A DNA stretch of 64,000 bases from NCBI GenBank assembly GCA_016845585.1, contig JAERSO010000036.1, positions 1-64,000 on the forward strand. The letters are read 5' to 3'. Numbering within the stretch: the first letter of the stretch is position 1; each line of letters opens with the position of its first letter. Positions 61,560 to 64,000 of this stretch are shown here, in pieces. The position numbers and the translations under genes are program-made. The notes under the pieces are model-generated. The model did no database searches, was not told the origin of the DNA, and was given only the letters and a program-made list of their open reading frames with translations. Origin of the DNA: Acidimicrobiaceae bacterium (GTDB taxonomy: Bacteria > Actinomycetota > Acidimicrobiia > Acidimicrobiales > Aldehydirespiratoraceae).

Positions 61560-62384
61560 TCAGACGCCGTCGGCGACGCCGAGCAAGCGCTGGCGTTTCA
61601 CTCCGGCCATGCCTCGCCACGTCGACACGATGCCGATGCTCCAGGCGATCGCGCCGATGACGATCGTGGTGGTGACGGTGCCGTAGATCGCGCCGGATGC
61701 CTGGGCGTAGCTGATTCCGATCAGTGGCAGGGTGATGAGGCCCGAGGCCTGCTGGGCCGCAGCCGTCGACTTCACCCGGCCCGAGAGGCGGAGCACGAGC
61801 GAGAGTCCGATGAGCAGGAATCCGGGCAGGACCCACAGCATGAGGAGCCACCATTGCTGGGTGGGGAAGAACCAGCCACCGACCTCGGGGCCGACGATCG
61901 TGTTGACGATCAGGCTGTACAGCGTGAAGCCCGCCATCGTCGTGAAGTAACCGGGTACGAGGGAGGCCATCAGCTTGCCGAGGTAGATCTCCTTGGTGGC
62001 GGCGGGGGAGTGAGCGAGGAACTCACCGGTACCACGCTCACGCTCGCCGACGAGCGTGGCGGCGCCGACAGCGGTCGAGATCGTCAGCGGCACGACCACC
62101 GCCATCGGCGCGAAGAGGAAGACGGCGAGGGCGTACGACGTGCGACCCTGCGGCGTGTCGCCCTTGATCTGGGCCTGGGCCTTGGCGGGGAGCACCTCGA
62201 GCGTGTTGGCCACATTGCGGACCGCGTCGACATCGCCGAGCGATGTGATCGAGATCAGCAGGAAGAACGGCACGATCACGAAGAAGATGCCGCCGAGAAT
62301 GCCCATGGGCATCCAGAAGTCCTTGGCGAGAACGAGCTGCTTGACGTCGGTGCGGGCCACCGTGAATGTGCGGTGCCAGTTCAT
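61560..62384 (-). CDS. ABC-2 type transporter permease
   Basis: 274 residues with six membrane segments, a cytosolic N-terminal helix, the GERERGTGEFLAHSPAATKEIYLGK coupling segment of NatB/ABC-2 permeases, and a large loop between TM1 and TM2 outside. It forms an exporter with the ATPase encoded upstream, whose TGA overlaps its ATG (ATGA). Confidence 0.88.
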   Translation of the reverse strand: MNWHRTFTVARTDVKQLVLAKDFWMPMGILGGIFFVIVPFFLLISITSLGDVDAVRNVANTLEVLPAKAQAQIKGDTPQGRTSYALAVFLFAPMAVVVPLTISTAVGAATLVGERERGTGEFLAHSPAATKEIYLGKLMASLVPGYFTTMAGFTLYSLIVNTIVGPEVGGWFFPTQQWWLLMLWVLPGFLLIGLSLVLRLSGRVKSTAAAQQASGLITLPLIGISYAQASGAIYGTVTTTIVIGAIAWSIGIVSTWRGMAGVKRQRLLGVADGV

Positions 62385-63361
62385 CGGGCCATCTCCTTGG
62401 GCATCGACGACTCACCGAGGTCGCGGGCGCTGCGGCGAGCGGCGAAGTACAGCTCTTCGAGCGTCGGTTCGTGGGGAACGACCCGCGTGACCCGCGCACC
62501 GGATCGCACGATCGCCGAGACCACATCGGGTGTGATCGACGGGTCGTCGAGGATGGCCCGCACGCCTCGTGGTGTGGGTTCCGTGCGCCGGACGCCGGTG
62601 ATCACCACGAGATCGGCGATCGCCGTCGGGTCGCCCTCGATGGAGATCTCGACGGAGTCTTCGGGCCAGTAGGTGCGGGTGAGTTCGTCGGGCTGGCCGG
62701 ATACGAGGTCGGTGCCGGCGTCGAGCACGATCACGTGATCGGCCAGGCCTTCGGCCTCGACGAGGTGGTGGGTGCACATCACGACGGTGTGACCATCGGC
62801 GGTCATGTCGCGGATCAGCTTGAGTACGGCCTGGGCCGACTCGGGATCGAGGCCGGACGTGGGCTCGTCGAAGAGCAGGAGACGGGGTTCGTGGAGGACC
62901 GATCGGGCCAGCGCCAGACGGGTCTTCATGCCGGTCGAGTAGCCGCCGACCTGAGCATCGAGCGCCTGTTCGATTCCGAACCGTTCCGCCGACACACGAA
63001 TGCGGTCCCTCATGATCCGGCGCTCCACCCCGTGGAGTTCGGCCGCGTAGGTCAGGTTGTCCCATCCGGTCAGGCGGTCGTACAGGGCCGGCTTGGCGGA
63101 GACGACGCCGCACTGGCGACGCACTTCCTCCCCGTCGCGCTCCGGATCGAGTCCGAGCGTGCGGACGGTGCCGGTGTCGGCGGACATGGCGCCGGTTATG
63201 CAGCGGATCGCCGTGGTCTTGCCGGCCCCGTTCGGCCCGAGCAGGACGGTGATCTTCCCGTTGGGGGCCACCACCTCGAGGTCGGTGAGGGCAGGAGTGT
63301 CGTTGAACGACTTGTGGACCCCACGAAGGGCCACAGCGGGAGAGTGGGGGACGGCATTCAC
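62381..63361 (-). CDS. ABC-2 type transporter ATP-binding protein
   Basis: About 326 residues from GTG 63361 (GGGGA upstream), or 334 from GTG 63385. Walker A GPNGAGKTT, Q-loop region VVSAKPALYDRLTG, signature YSTGMKTRL (LSxGM type), Walker B LLLFDEPTSGLD and H-loop CTHH, then a C-terminal extension. NatA/CcmA-like; substrate unknown. Divergent from ruvC. Confidence 0.9.
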   Translation of the reverse strand: MNAVPHSPAVALRGVHKSFNDTPALTDLEVVAPNGKITVLLGPNGAGKTTAIRCITGAMSADTGTVRTLGLDPERDGEEVRRQCGVVSAKPALYDRLTGWDNLTYAAELHGVERRIMRDRIRVSAERFGIEQALDAQVGGYSTGMKTRLALARSVLHEPRLLLFDEPTSGLDPESAQAVLKLIRDMTADGHTVVMCTHHLVEAEGLADHVIVLDAGTDLVSGQPDELTRTYWPEDSVEISIEGDPTAIADLVVITGVRRTEPTPRGVRAILDDPSITPDVVSAIVRSGARVTRVVPHEPTLEELYFAARRSARDLGESSMPKEMAR

Positions 63362-63403
63362 TCCCCATACATCGGCTGGCACCACCCGATCTTGATGTCG
63401 GGC

Positions 63404-63409
63404 TAGGGT
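63404..63409 (+). promoter_or_regulatory. -10 hexamer TAGGGT before ruvC
   Basis: TAGGGT ends 7 bases before GTG 63417, again the leaderless spacing. Confidence 0.45.
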
Positions 63410-63416
63410 CGTACAT

Positions 63417-63920
63417 GTGTTCGTCCTCGGTATCGATCCCGGCCTTTCACGGTGCGGCTATGGCTGTGTGGAGCACGGTCGCAGGCCCCGCGCCATCGCT
63501 GCCGGCGTGATTCGCACCGACCCGAAACTCGATCGTCCCATCCGTCTCGCCGAGCTTCAGCGTGAGTTGCGCGAGCTGATCGCGGAGCTCAAACCCGACG
63601 TTGTCGCCGTTGAGCGGGTGCTGTTCCAGACCAATGTCTCGACCGCGATGGGTGTCGGGATGGCCAGCGGCCTCGCGATGGCCGAAGCAGCCAGTGTGGG
63701 ATGCGATGTCGTCGAGTACTCGCCGAACGAGATCAAGCAGGCCGTGGCCGGTTGGGGCGGTGCCGGCAAGGACGAGATCGGGGCGATGGTGCAGACCCTG
63801 CTCGATCTTCCCAAGAAGCTGGCGCCCGCCGATGCTGCCGACGCCGTGGCCGTCGCACTGTGCCACCTGGCCCGGGTACCGTCGCGGCGTACCTCGGCAT
63901 CGATGAAACGAGTCGTATGA
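63417..63920 (+). CDS. ruvC: Holliday junction resolvase RuvC
   Basis: 167 residues of RNase H fold. Catalytic acids Asp7 in LGIDPG, Glu in VAVERVLF and the Asp pair near the end in ADAADAVAVAL. It cuts four-way DNA junctions after branch migration by RuvAB. ruvA follows after 19 bases. Confidence 0.96.
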   Translation: MFVLGIDPGLSRCGYGCVEHGRRPRAIAAGVIRTDPKLDRPIRLAELQRELRELIAELKPDVVAVERVLFQTNVSTAMGVGMASGLAMAEAASVGCDVVEYSPNEIKQAVAGWGGAGKDEIGAMVQTLLDLPKKLAPADAADAVAVALCHLARVPSRRTSASMKRVV

Positions 63921-63939
63921 GGCCTGGAGGAGTTGACCG

Positions 63940-64000
63940 ATGATCGGATCATTGCGAGGTCGCCTGCTCGACCGCGGCCACGATGGGGAGCTGCTGATCG
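63940..64000 (+). CDS. ruvA: Holliday junction DNA helicase RuvA (5' end only)
   Basis: ATG 63940 with GGAGGAG upstream opens MIGSLRGRLLDRGHDGELLI, the typical RuvA N-terminal OB-fold start. The gene continues past the window. Confidence 0.85.
   Translation, partial: MIGSLRGRLLDRGHDGELLI

Overview
The window is a contiguous stretch of a high-GC actinobacterial chromosome, most like the class Acidimicrobiia (Ilumatobacter-type). Four things point there. The order thrS, HIT, pgsA, PIM acyltransferase, pimA, pdxS, pdxT, yebC, ruvC, ruvA is the arrangement known from Mycobacterium. A mycothiol ligase (mshC-like) is present. There is a deazaflavin (F420)-type oxidoreductase. Acyl-CoA, P450 and SDR genes are abundant. 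Nothing looks like phage, plasmid, CRISPR, rRNA or tRNA. Coding density is very high, many genes overlap by 1-4 bases (ATGA, TGATG or GTGA), and many plus-strand genes have a TAnnnT hexamer 6-9 bases before the start codon, which suggests leaderless mRNAs.

Layout. 1-10.5 kb: end of a PEP-utilising enzyme, an M20 peptidase divergent from an MFS exporter, a dienelactone hydrolase divergent from a deazaflavin-dependent reductase, then a lipid/acyl-CoA run (SDR, acyl-CoA ligase, serine-hydrolase remnant, DUF35 protein, thiolase) and a siderophore-interacting protein. 10.5-17 kb: small membrane and hypothetical proteins, ccdA with an in-frame TGA plus a TlpA-like thioredoxin, a Bcr/CflA exporter, DUF169, a MalY-type lyase and a crotonase. 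17-20.6 kb: ECF sigma/anti-sigma pair divergent from a membrane protein and a cupredoxin, then a beta-hydroxyacid dehydrogenase. 20.6-24.1 kb: a short peroxiredoxin-like gene with TGA at the first position of its redox CxxC motif (candidate selenoprotein), and a two-gene operon resembling mycobacterial LprG-P55 whose MFS protein has an unusual Val-Pro-rich tail. 24.1-28.2 kb: a REP-associated tyrosine transposase (RAYT) between two inverted REP hairpins, with three more REP copies at the 3' ends of nearby genes. 28-46 kb: SDR/P450, Dyp peroxidase, DUF72, a fenitrothion-hydrolase-like membrane protein, an M23 peptidase, a trypsin-like protease, thiamine pyrophosphokinase, a TauE/SafE exporter, a heterodimeric ABC exporter, two CNNM/CBS proteins and a frameshifted rmlD-like gene. 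46-64 kb: fabI, mshC-like, glgC (with an internal deletion), plsC, thrS, PIM lipid genes, lemA plus a catalytically dead HtpX-like protein, a DUF3048 lipoprotein, pdxS-pdxT-yebC, an SDR, an ABC-2 exporter, ruvC and the start of ruvA.

The most interesting systems are the REP/RAYT family, whose elements abut stop codons; the candidate selenocysteine gene; and the LprG-P55-like lipid-export pair. Several genes carry single lesions (ccdA, rmlD, glgC, a beta-lactamase-family fragment, an M56-like fragment). These could be real decay or errors in the underlying assembly.
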